Shown piece by piece: positions 1-5,497 of a stretch of DNA of 8,219 nucleotides; the first letter of the stretch is position 1; each line of letters opens with the position of its first letter. The stretch spans positions 1 to 8,219 of the forward strand of contig JAEEPD010000110.1 of assembly GCA_016284575.1 (NCBI GenBank), in the 5' to 3' direction. The stretch is from Bacillota bacterium (lineage in GTDB: Bacteria; Bacillota; Clostridia; Peptostreptococcales; Anaerovoracaceae). The translations under genes were made by a program, and so were the position numbers. The notes under the pieces were generated by a model that made no database searches, had not been told where the DNA came from, and worked only from the letters and a program-made list of their open reading frames with translations.

Positions 1-76
1 CATTCCTGCCATTTTTACGTTTTTGAGCTATATTTACACCAATTCTTTCGATCTCATCCTTGTATCTGTTTGTCAT
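1..76 (-). CDS. N-terminus of a probable XRE-family HTH regulator (partial)
   Basis: Read on the minus strand, an ATG at 76-74 opens a frame that runs off the window edge after 25 codons. It begins MTNRYKDEIERIGV and continues NIAQKRKNGRN. The pattern I-G-x-N-I-x-x-x-R-K resembles the first helix of Cro/C1-type (XRE) DNA-binding domains, which is the main ground for the call. An in-frame stop lies four codons upstream, so this is the only ATG possible. No clear Shine-Dalgarno sequence precedes it, but a near-consensus promoter lies at the right distance (116-144). It diverges from the DHFR-PhzF gene. With so few residues, the family is an inference; another small protein with a basic N-terminal helix is possible. 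Confidence 0.5.
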   Translation of the reverse strand, partial: MTNRYKDEIERIGVNIAQKRKNGRN

Positions 77-115
77 TTTTATTTGCTATTAGCCCGTCGT
101 TTTGGCTGATGTTGA

Positions 116-144
116 ATTATAGCATCATTTCCTGTATTTAGCAA
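116..144 (-). promoter_or_regulatory. Sigma-A type promoter for the minus-strand gene at 1-76
   Basis: On the minus strand, TTGCTA (144-139) is followed after exactly 17 bases by TATAAT (121-116). Transcription would start near 109, giving a leader of about 33 bases before the ATG at 76. Confidence 0.7.
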
Positions 145-211
145 GGAAGCGGGTTGTTTTATATCATATAATTTTACAATTTAAACTATAAATATATATT
201 TTGGTGATCCA

Positions 212-259
212 ATGAAAATCAGACACACCTTCGATTGCTGTTGTCCTGTAAATGCCTGA
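212..259 (+). CDS. Possible 15-residue upstream ORF with a Cys-Cys-Cys run
   Basis: ATG at 212 reads MKIRHTFDCCCPVNA and stops at TGA 257-259. GGTGAT (203-208) lies five bases ahead and could be a weak Shine-Dalgarno site. This initiation region resembles that of the real gene downstream: GGTGATC followed by ATGAAA occurs in both (203-217 and 479-494). Three consecutive cysteine codons in a short ORF ahead of hairpins recall cysteine-sensing leader peptides, but a chance ORF of this size is quite likely and nothing in the downstream gene points to cysteine. Confidence 0.2.
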   Translation: MKIRHTFDCCCPVNA

Positions 260-279
260 AGCTTGTGGTGTAATCTGAA

Positions 280-299
280 GCAAAATAAGTCGATTTTGC
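280..299. other. Stem-loop in the DHFR-PhzF upstream region
   Basis: GCAAAAT (280-286) and ATTTTGC (293-299) form a perfect 7-bp stem with a 6-base loop. It stands just before the larger hairpin at 306-361. The role is unknown; neither strand has a following T-run that would make it a terminator. Confidence 0.4.
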
Positions 300-305
300 A
301 GGAAT

Positions 306-361
306 GCCTTGCCGGCGTCCCTGTTTTCTGTATTATAAACGCCCGGATAGTTCGGCAGGGC
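306..361. other. Long imperfect hairpin upstream of DHFR-PhzF
   Basis: Bases 306-314 pair with 353-361 over 9 bp (one G-U), and GCGT 315-318 can pair with ACGC 339-342 inside, leaving a 10-base bulge on the 3' side. Together with the 280-299 stem it makes a compact structured block about 130-200 bases ahead of the start codon. It could be a leader element of a long transcript or a remnant; I recognise no known riboswitch. Confidence 0.35.
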
Positions 362-488
362 TGCCTTCCTTTTAGATTTCAGCTTCAGAAACATTCGCGG
401 CTTTTTTCTTCTGTAATTACCCAAGGATCTGTGGTAATATATATTGGATATGCATTTGAAAACAGACTCCTGAATAAAGGTGATCAAT

Positions 489-1784
489 ATGAAAGCACTG
501 GTTGCGATCGATAAGAACAGGGCTATAGGACTGAAGGGGGGCATGCTCTTTCATCTGCCCACGGACCTGGCTCATTTCAAGAAGAACACACTGGGGAAGA
601 CCATCGTCATCGGCAGGAACACGCTGCTGAGCTTTCCCGGAGGCAAGCCCCTGCCCGGCAGAAACAATGTGGTGCTGTCCAGGACCATGGAGCCCGGGGA
701 GACAGAGCTAAAAAACGGCTTTAAACTGGCAGTCTGCAATACGCCGGATGAAGTCCGCAGCTATCTGAAGCAGCATGGACTCTGGGAGGATGCAGTTTTG
801 GCCGGCGGCGAGGCCATCTACAGGCTCTTTCTTGATGACTGCGACGAGCTTGTCATAACCGAGGTGGATGCAGCTGCTGGGGATGTGGATACCTATTTTC
901 CTGCCTTTAAGGATAGCTTCGGGCTGGCGGAAAGCGATGGCCCTTACTTCGACGGCGAACTGAAATATTATATAAATACGTACAGAAAGAAAAAATCTAT
1001 AAAGCAGTACATAGTTGACGCATTCACACCGGAGCCCTTTGCGGGCAATCCCGCGGCTGTCTGCGTAATGGACAGCTGGCCCAACGACGAAGCCATGATG
1101 AAGCTGGCCATGGAGAACAATCTCTCCGAGACCGCCTTTATCGTCAAGGAACCAGAGGGCTATCATCTGCGCTGGTTCACCCCGGCCACAGAGGTTGAGC
1201 TCTGCGGTCACGCCACCCTGGCCAGCTCCTATGTGATACTCAATATAATAGAGCCCGAAAGCTCAGAGGTGCGCTTCAATACCCTGAGCGGCGAGCTGAT
1301 CATTACCCGCAAGGAGGATCTTCTTGAGATGAATTTTCCCGCTGGCGAGCAGCGCGAGATCCCAGTGACCGACGAAATGGAGGAGGCCTTTGGGGCAAGA
1401 CCCATTAAGGCCCTGCTTGGCATGGATCTTATCTGCGTATTCGACAGCGAGGAGATTGTCAGCAATATGGCGCCTCCTGAGCAGCTTCTTATGAAGCTCG
1501 AGGGTCGCCTTCAGGTGCCCACAGCAAGGGGCAGGGAGACGGACATCGTTTCTCGAGTCTTCGCTCCAAAGGTGGGAATCTACGAGGATCCCGTGACCGG
1601 TTCCTCCCACACCCAGTTGGGCTGCTACTGGAGCGGTGTGCTGGGGAAGCCCGTGATCGAGGCTTACCAGGCGTCGAAGCGTGGCGGCTATCTGCAGTGC
1701 GAGCCCCTTGGCGGCGGCAGGATAGCCATCCGCGGCAAGGCTGCTTTAGTAGCGGTATCCGAGATTAAGGCGCAGCTTAAGTAG
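489..1784 (+). CDS. Dihydrofolate reductase / PhzF-family isomerase fusion protein
   Basis: A 431-residue protein joining two complete enzymes. Residues 1 to about 166 are a dihydrofolate reductase: MKALVAIDKNRAIG, LPTDLAHF with the catalytic acid D26, GRNT, PLPGR (R58 for the folate tail), AGGEAIY (NADPH site) and T124 of the ITEVD strand. The usual Trp of the M-P-W motif is Phe (F21). DHFR makes tetrahydrofolate in the cytoplasm. After a short basic linker (RKKKS), residues 172-431 are a full PhzF/YddE-type fold: KQYIVDAFT, GNPAAVC, NLSETAF with catalytic Glu E214, LCGHAT, EDPVTGSSH and a C-terminal RGG. PhzF relatives are dimeric isomerases or epimerases without cofactor; the substrate here is unknown. 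ATG 489 is preferred because AAAGG (476-480) lies eight bases ahead; a GTG at 480 would overlap that site. At the junction the PhzF part begins with ATA instead of ATG and no stop intervenes, so a single polypeptide is expected. Confidence 0.9.
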   Translation: MKALVAIDKNRAIGLKGGMLFHLPTDLAHFKKNTLGKTIVIGRNTLLSFPGGKPLPGRNNVVLSRTMEPGETELKNGFKLAVCNTPDEVRSYLKQHGLWEDAVLAGGEAIYRLFLDDCDELVITEVDAAAGDVDTYFPAFKDSFGLAESDGPYFDGELKYYINTYRKKKSIKQYIVDAFTPEPFAGNPAAVCVMDSWPNDEAMMKLAMENNLSETAFIVKEPEGYHLRWFTPATEVELCGHATLASSYVILNIIEPESSEVRFNTLSGELIITRKEDLLEMNFPAGEQREIPVTDEMEEAFGARPIKALLGMDLICVFDSEEIVSNMAPPEQLLMKLEGRLQVPTARGRETDIVSRVFAPKVGIYEDPVTGSSHTQLGCYWSGVLGKPVIEAYQASKRGGYLQCEPLGGGRIAIRGKAALVAVSEIKAQLK

Positions 1785-1837
1785 GCTCAGGAACAACAGG
1801 CACTGGGTCTGGGGACAGAAGACAGCAGGACGCGATT

Positions 1838-1862
1838 GGCAGACTTAGCTGCAAAGCAGAAA
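1838..1862 (+). repeat. 25-bp direct repeat, copy 1
   Basis: This 25-mer recurs 65 bases downstream with 23 of 25 positions identical; both copies end in GCAAAGCAGAAA. It lies between the DHFR-PhzF stop and rlmB. The function is unknown: a local duplication or a protein or RNA binding site are possible. Confidence 0.6.
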
Positions 1863-1902
1863 GAAGCCCCTATATGCCCGGCAGCAAAGATAAAAATATT
1901 CA

Positions 1903-1927
1903 GGCAGACTCAGCAGCAAAGCAGAAA
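1903..1927 (+). repeat. 25-bp direct repeat, copy 2
   Basis: Second copy of the 1838-1862 sequence, differing at two positions. It ends 23 bases before the rlmB start codon, just ahead of its ribosome binding site, so it would lie in the rlmB mRNA leader. Confidence 0.6.
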
Positions 1928-1950
1928 TCTTTCAACCGAAAGGAAATCAA

Positions 1951-3192
1951 ATGGCAAAAAGAGATAATCCAAGATATAAAAGCGAGGCTCCCAAGAGGGG
2001 CAAGAACAGCAGGGCGGCCCATTCCCAGAGCGGCAAGTCCCTCACCTATGAGAGGGGCAGCGGCGGCAGGTCCGACCGGAATGCTGTAAAGGCCGGCGGA
2101 AGGACAGCGTCCACCAGAGGCTCCAGAGCCTACGGCGATCAGTCGGGCCAGGGCAGAGGCTCCAGAGCCTACGGCGATCAGTCAGGTCAGGGCAGATCCT
2201 TCGGCAAGGGCTCCGGCCGCTACCAGGATGCCCCTGTAAGGCCCGCAAAGGGCCCTCAGAGCGGCGAAGGCTTCGAGGTCAATCCAAATCTCATCATAGG
2301 CAGAAATCCTGTCATGGAGGCCGTTAAGAGCGGCAGGACCATAGACAAGATCATGATGCAGAAAGACGGGGAGGGCTCCATCAAGCGCATCGCAGCCCTG
2401 GCAAGGGACGAGGGCATACAGATCCAGTACGTGGACAAGATAGTTCTGGACAAGCTGGCTCCCGGCAAGGCCCATCAGGGCATCGCGGCCTATGCGGCAG
2501 CCCACGACTACGCGGACCTGGAGGACATACTGGAGGCTGCGGCGGAGAGGGGCGAGGACCCGCTTATCGTGCTGCTGGACGGTCTGGAGGATCCCCACAA
2601 CCTGGGCGCCATCATGCGAAGCGTTGACGGCGCGGGGGCCCACGGCGTGGTCATTCCCTCCCGCAGGAGCGTCAGCCTTACGGATACCGTGGCAAAGGCC
2701 TCTGCAGGGGCCATCGAATACGTGCCTGTGGCCAAGGTCAGCAACCTGGCCCAGACCATAGATGAGCTTAAGGCAAAGGGCATCTGGATCGCCGCAGTGG
2801 ACATGGACGGCGAGCCCTATTCCGGCGCGGATCTCACCGGTCCGCTGGCCCTGGTGATAGGGGCCGAGGGTGCAGGCGTCTCAAGGCTTATTAAAGAGAA
2901 ATGCGATTTCTGCGTTTCCATTCCCATGAGGGGCAGGGTCAACTCCCTGAACGCCTCCAATGCCGCCGCCATCGTGCTCTACGAGGCGGAAAGGCAGCGT
3001 CACCCTCTGGATGAGGAGCCGGACGCCGGTGACGAATACATCGAGTCCGATATCGCTGTCTTTGAGGCTGACGAGGACTATGATGAAGGCGCCGAGGGCT
3101 TCGAAGAGAGCGAAGGAAGCTCCAAAAAAACTCCCGGTGCATCTCTTCTGGCTGAGCTTGGCTGGGATGTAAGCGAAGAGGACGATAACTGA
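1951..3192 (+). CDS. rlmB: RlmB-type 23S rRNA (guanosine-2'-O)-methyltransferase with extended tails
   Basis: A SpoU/TrmH-family (SPOUT) methyltransferase of 413 residues. RlmB transfers a methyl group from S-adenosylmethionine to a 2'-OH in the peptidyl-transferase region of 23S rRNA (G2251 in E. coli). Residues about 113-193 form the L30e-like substrate-binding domain (LIIGRNPVMEAV; GKAHQGIAAY). Residues 204-346 are the SPOUT domain with its three motifs: DGLEDPHNLGAIMRS (N217, R223), LVIGAEGAGVS (E306) and IPMRGRVNSLNASNAAA (N331, S332, N334). RlmB is normally about 250 residues. Here a glycine/arginine/serine-rich N-tail of about 110 residues contains two identical 13-residue repeats (57-69, 70-82), and an acidic C-tail fills 353-413. 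The tails are presumably disordered; the basic one may bind rRNA. AGGA (1941-1944) precedes the ATG. The next gene overlaps the stop codon by one base. The catalytic core call is firm; the exact target base is inferred. Confidence 0.9.
   Translation: MAKRDNPRYKSEAPKRGKNSRAAHSQSGKSLTYERGSGGRSDRNAVKAGGRTASTRGSRAYGDQSGQGRGSRAYGDQSGQGRSFGKGSGRYQDAPVRPAKGPQSGEGFEVNPNLIIGRNPVMEAVKSGRTIDKIMMQKDGEGSIKRIAALARDEGIQIQYVDKIVLDKLAPGKAHQGIAAYAAAHDYADLEDILEAAAERGEDPLIVLLDGLEDPHNLGAIMRSVDGAGAHGVVIPSRRSVSLTDTVAKASAGAIEYVPVAKVSNLAQTIDELKAKGIWIAAVDMDGEPYSGADLTGPLALVIGAEGAGVSRLIKEKCDFCVSIPMRGRVNSLNASNAAAIVLYEAERQRHPLDEEPDAGDEYIESDIAVFEADEDYDEGAEGFEESEGSSKKTPGASLLAELGWDVSEEDDN
2119..2196 (+). repeat. Two in-frame 39-bp tandem repeats inside rlmB
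   Basis: Units at 2119-2157 and 2158-2196 are identical at 37 of 39 bases; both differences are silent third positions. Each encodes GSRAYGDQSGQGR. The near identity suggests a recent duplication, and the copy number may vary between strains. Confidence 0.9.
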
Positions 3193-3803
3193 TGCCCGGC
3201 CTTTACGAAAAAAAGACGGACGAGGAGCTCATCCTGCTGGTAAGAAGCGGAGATCAGGACGCCTCCGACTGCCTTTTGTCCCGCTACAAGGAGCTGGCAG
3301 CCGCCAAGGCGAACCTTTATTTCATCCTGGGCGGAGAAAGGGAGGACCTGGTCCAGGAGGGCATGATAGGCCTCTTCAAAGCCATCGGAAGCTACGATCC
3401 CGAGCGGGGCGCAGCCTTCAGGACCTTTGCGGAGCTCTGCATAAACAGGCAGATGCTCAGCGCCATAAAAAGGGCAGGTCAGCAGAAAAACAGCGCCTTA
3501 AACAGCGCCTGGTCCCTGGAAAGCCCCGTGGGAACGGAGGAGGATGCGCCCCTTCTTGGGGAGACCCTCAAGGCCGGCCCCGGCAGCGATCCCGAGGCGA
3601 CCCTTCTTTTAGGTGAGCTTATGGAGACCCTCAGGTCTCCGGAAAACAAGGGCTTCAGCCGCCTTGAGCATCAGGTCCTTGAGCTGATGATAAATGGCAT
3701 GGACTACCGCTCCATCGCAAAGCGTCTGGACAAGACCCCGAAGCAGATAGACAACGCGATGCAGCGCATCAGAAAAAAGATTAGAGCGATAATCGAAGAG
3801 TGA
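3192..3803 (+). CDS. sigH: SigH (Spo0H)-like RNA polymerase sigma factor
   Basis: A 203-residue sigma-70 family factor. Region 2 covers about residues 12-97: EDLVQEGMIGLFKAI is region 2.2 (core binding) and FAELCINRQMLSAIKRA is regions 2.3-2.4 (melting and -10 recognition). Region 4 covers about 156-200, with a helix-turn-helix around DYRSIAKRLDKTPKQIDNAM that reads the -35 element. The FAELCI-RQ segment and the following N-S-x-x-S-L-E are typical of the SigH group, which in Bacillus drives entry into sporulation and competence. Its place directly after rlmB fits SigH: in Bacillus subtilis rlmB and sigH are separated only by rae1 (yacP), which is absent here. The ATG shares its A with the rlmB TGA (3190-3194), so translation is probably coupled, with GAGGA (3178-3182) as its ribosome site. 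Whether this organism sporulates cannot be told. Confidence 0.88.
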   Translation: MPGLYEKKTDEELILLVRSGDQDASDCLLSRYKELAAAKANLYFILGGEREDLVQEGMIGLFKAIGSYDPERGAAFRTFAELCINRQMLSAIKRAGQQKNSALNSAWSLESPVGTEEDAPLLGETLKAGPGSDPEATLLLGELMETLRSPENKGFSRLEHQVLELMINGMDYRSIAKRLDKTPKQIDNAMQRIRKKIRAIIEE

Positions 3804-3808
3804 CAAAT

Positions 3809-4237
3809 ATGGAATTTCCCGAACTTGAAAAGCAGAAAGAAGATCAGCTGGACAAAAGAAGGACCAGGAACCCGCTGGTCCTCGGCATCTGTGTAATACT
3901 AGTGGCCTTTATCGTGATAAGGCTGGTGCTGCCCGGAACGGCGCCCACAAGGAGCAAGGCCATCACCGTCAACATCACCCACAGCGACGGCAGCGTCAGG
4001 ACCTTCAACTATCACACGGGCAAGGAGACCCTGCGGGAGCTTCTGGAGCACCAGCAGATAGCAACAGGTGACGAGGATGCCGGCGGCAAGCTGCTCCTGA
4101 TTGCGGTGGATGCAGAGGCATCGGATTATCAGAACGGCAGGTACTGGAGCTTTTCCGTGAACGGCTCAGAGAGCGCTCTGCCCCCGGATGATCAGAAGAT
4201 CTCCGATGGAGACGTTATAGACATTTATCTTAAGTGA
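3809..4237 (+). CDS. Membrane-anchored DUF4430 (transcobalamin-like) protein, first paralogue
   Basis: A 142-residue protein: a charged N-terminus (1-21), one membrane helix (about 22-41, NPLVLGICVILVAFIVIRLV), then an outside domain from about residue 50. The domain matches the DUF4430 pattern: a TV-type strand, an ETLRELLE helix, YWSFSVNG and a closing SDGDVIDIYL strand. DUF4430 resembles the C-terminal domain of transcobalamin and often sits on surface proteins next to ECF transporters; ligand binding is inferred. ATG 3809 is preferred to GTG 3800 (which would overlap the sigH stop by four bases) because GAAGAG (3795-3800) lies eight bases ahead of it. The gene follows sigH by only five bases, so it is probably co-transcribed. 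It is a diverged paralogue of the protein at 4517-4906 and lacks that protein's stretch before the last strand (MVGVDQQP). Confidence 0.75.
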   Translation: MEFPELEKQKEDQLDKRRTRNPLVLGICVILVAFIVIRLVLPGTAPTRSKAITVNITHSDGSVRTFNYHTGKETLRELLEHQQIATGDEDAGGKLLLIAVDAEASDYQNGRYWSFSVNGSESALPPDDQKISDGDVIDIYLK

Positions 4238-4255
4238 CAGGCCCTCAGGGCTTCA

Positions 4256-4280
4256 GGACCGTCCCCGGGGCGGTCCCTTT
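4256..4280 (+). terminator. GC-rich hairpin after the first DUF4430 gene
   Basis: GGACCG (4256-4261) pairs with CGGTCC (4271-4276) around a 9-base loop, followed by a short CTTT. The T-run is poor, so it may only slow transcription or protect the 3' end. A small stem GCCC-TCA-GGGC (4241-4251) stands just ahead of it. Confidence 0.4.
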
Positions 4281-4346
4281 ATGTACAGCGGCAGTCTATT
4301 TTGACGGCCTTCCATATGCACAGCGGCCGCCTCTATTGACGGCCTT
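4280..4346 (+). repeat. Tandem imperfect 35-bp duplication
   Basis: Bases 4280-4311 and 4315-4346 match at 27 of 32 positions with a period of 35. Each copy has ACAGCGGC, a variable stretch of ten, then GACGGCCTT preceded by TT, so each carries a TTGACG hexamer. Only the second copy forms a full GGCCG/CGGCC hairpin with a T-run and is followed by a -10 box. It looks like a local duplication after which copy 2 became both terminator and promoter. Confidence 0.65.
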
Positions 4347-4349
4347 TTT
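4325..4349 (+). terminator. Intrinsic terminator of the rlmB-sigH-DUF4430 unit
   Basis: GGCCG (4325-4329) and CGGCC (4340-4344) form a 5-bp GC stem with a 10-base loop, followed by TTTTT (4345-4349). The descending arm and T-run overlap the -35 box and spacer of the next promoter. Confidence 0.6.
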
Positions 4350-4364
4350 CATTGGTGATAAAAT
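4336..4364 (+). promoter_or_regulatory. Strong promoter for the second DUF4430-ECF unit
   Basis: TTGACG (4336-4341) and TAAAAT (4359-4364) are spaced exactly 17 bases, and TG at 4356-4357 gives an extended -10. Transcription should start near 4371, leaving a leader of about 146 bases before the ATG at 4517. Confidence 0.75.
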
Positions 4365-4370
4365 TTGTGA

Positions 4371-4503
4371 TTAGCAAAAGCTAATGGACAGCGAAGGCTG
4401 CCCTGCTTTCAAAATATTAAGGGCGGAGGATCCGCCCGCGTCAATTATCATAAGCTGCCTTCAAGCGGCAGCATGGCCGGGCCTTAAAGCCGCGGCTGTG
4501 AGT
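4371..4503 (+). ncRNA. Structured 5' leader, candidate cis-regulatory RNA
   Basis: Five successive stems fill the predicted leader: TTAGC/GCTAA with an AAAA loop (4371-4384); a hairpin at 4386-4403 with GAAG loop and one A-C mismatch; GGGCGGA/TCCGCCC with a 3-base loop (4421-4437); GCTGCC/GGCAGC (4454-4472); and a GC-rich hairpin about 4475-4496 (GCCG/CGGC around GGC/GCC) just ahead of the AAGGAG ribosome site. No stem has a following T-run, so control at translation initiation would be more likely than termination. I do not see the conserved GCCACUG box of cobalamin riboswitches. Regulatory function is inference. Confidence 0.4.
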
Positions 4504-4516
4504 AAGGAGTGTGGAA

Positions 4517-4906
4517 ATGAATAAGAAAACAAGAAATCTTCTGATCGTTTTAGTGGTGCTGTGCCTTGCGGCCTTCATCATCGGCAAGCTGGTGCTGCCC
4601 GCAGTAAGCGGCGGCTCCAAGAGCATCACCGTCACCGTGGTCCACGGAGATGAAAGCAAAAAGGAATTCAAGTACAAGACCGACGCCGAATACCTTAGCG
4701 AGGTACTTCTGGAAAAGAAGCTGATCGAGGGCGACATGGGCCAGTACGGGCTCTTCGTCACCACCGTGGACGGCGAAAAGGCAGATGACAGCAAGCAGCA
4801 GTGGTGGGGCTACACCGTAAACGGCGAGATGGCCATGGTGGGCGTGGATCAGCAGCCTGTGACCGACGGCGACGCCTACGAATTCACCCTGAACACCGGC
4901 TGGTAG
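4517..4906 (+). CDS. Membrane-anchored DUF4430 (transcobalamin-like) protein, second paralogue
   Basis: A 129-residue protein with a short basic N-terminus (MNKKTR), one membrane helix or uncleaved signal (about 7-29) and an outside DUF4430 domain from about residue 36. Domain hallmarks are TVTVVHGDESKKEFKYKTDA, the EYLSEVLLEKKLIEG helix, YGLFVTTVDGEKADD, QQWWGYTVNGE and VTDGDAYEFTL. There is no lipobox cysteine, so it is tethered by its helix. AAGGAG (4504-4509) lies seven bases before the ATG; a GTG at 4511 would be too close to that site. The ECF S-component gene starts 24 bases after the stop, and such pairs suggest that the DUF4430 domain captures the ligand and passes it to the transporter. 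The ligand could be a corrinoid, given the transcobalamin likeness, but nothing here proves it. Confidence 0.8.
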   Translation: MNKKTRNLLIVLVVLCLAAFIIGKLVLPAVSGGSKSITVTVVHGDESKKEFKYKTDAEYLSEVLLEKKLIEGDMGQYGLFVTTVDGEKADDSKQQWWGYTVNGEMAMVGVDQQPVTDGDAYEFTLNTGW

Positions 4907-4930
4907 AGCCGCCGGAGCCTTGCGAATGCT

Positions 4931-5452
4931 ATGGGAAAAGTCGCAAGTTCAAATAAGAGCAGCATAAGCACAAAGGAGCTGGTGACCATGGCGGCCATCT
5001 GCGCCATCATGACCGCGGGCAAGGAGCTGATGAACGTGCTCCCAAACATACACCCGGTGACGGTGCTGACCATCTTCGCCACCCTGCTCCTTGGCTGGAA
5101 GGCCCTGTACCCTGTGGCGGGCTTCGCCTTCCTGGAAATGTGCATCTACGGCGTCAGCCTCTGGTCCGGCATGTATTTCATAGTCTGGCCGCTGCTGGTC
5201 TGCGTGAGCATGGCCTTCAGAAGCAGCCGCGACTGGCTGCTTTGGGCCATCATATCCGGTGCCTTCGGGCTCTGCTTCGGAGCCTTCTACGCTCTTCCCT
5301 ACCTGATAGTTTCGGGGCCTCAGACGGCTCTGAGCTTCTGGCTGGCGGGACTGAGCTTCGATGCGGTGCACTGCGTCGCCAGCTTTTTCATGACCCTGGT
5401 CTTCCTGCCCATACTCTGCAGGATAGCAAAGGCCATGGGCTATGATATATAA
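4931..5452 (+). CDS. ECF transporter S component (substrate-specific membrane subunit)
   Basis: A 173-residue, very hydrophobic protein with about five or six membrane segments (roughly 17-36, 43-60, 62-78, 81-97, 102-125, 135-165). The entry STKELVTMAAICAIMTAGKEL and the small-residue-rich helices are typical of S components, which bind a vitamin and dock to a shared EcfA-EcfA'-EcfT module. No ATPase or EcfT gene is in the window, so a module encoded elsewhere (group II ECF) is likely. The partner DUF4430 protein lies 24 bases upstream. Substrate is unassigned; a corrinoid is a guess from the partner. The ATG at 4931 has only a distant GGAG (4913-4916). An internal ATG at 4988 has a better AAAGGAG (4972-4978) but would cut off the start of the first helix, so 4931 is kept. 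Confidence 0.78.
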   Translation: MGKVASSNKSSISTKELVTMAAICAIMTAGKELMNVLPNIHPVTVLTIFATLLLGWKALYPVAGFAFLEMCIYGVSLWSGMYFIVWPLLVCVSMAFRSSRDWLLWAIISGAFGLCFGAFYALPYLIVSGPQTALSFWLAGLSFDAVHCVASFFMTLVFLPILCRIAKAMGYDI

Positions 5453-5497
5453 AAAGATGCTGCAATTGAAAGCGGTCAAAACGCAAATTCAGCCCCG

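Larger units (their letters stand above)
77..488. other. AT-rich divergent intergenic region with hairpins
   Basis: This 412-base gap separates the minus-strand regulator from the DHFR-PhzF gene. I see no convincing long gene: open frames here have no ribosome binding site and no family resemblance. It does hold the minus-strand promoter at 116-144, a very AT-rich block at 155-205 with TTTACA (173-178) and TATATT (195-200) spaced 16 apart as a weak plus-strand promoter candidate, a possible 15-codon ORF (212-259), and two stem-loops (280-299 and 306-361). A second weak candidate promoter is TGGTAATAT (432-440, extended -10), about 50 bases before the gene. No THF-riboswitch or T-box signature was recognised. 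Confidence 0.5.

Noticed and set aside
164..544. Minus-strand open frame of 126 codons across the gap and the DHFR start
   Set aside because: It overlaps the DHFR coding region, has no ribosome binding site, and its sequence resembles no family I know.
1874..2089. Short plus-strand frame before rlmB
   Set aside because: It overlaps the rlmB N-terminus in another frame and has only low-complexity content; the ribosome site serves the rlmB ATG at 1951.
2119..2196. CRISPR-like repeat array
   Set aside because: Only two directly adjacent units without spacers, in frame within rlmB and coding a protein repeat.
4371..4516. Cobalamin riboswitch upstream of the DUF4430-ECF pair
   Set aside because: Expected from the transcobalamin-like domain, but the leader is short and the conserved box and overall fold are not recognisable.
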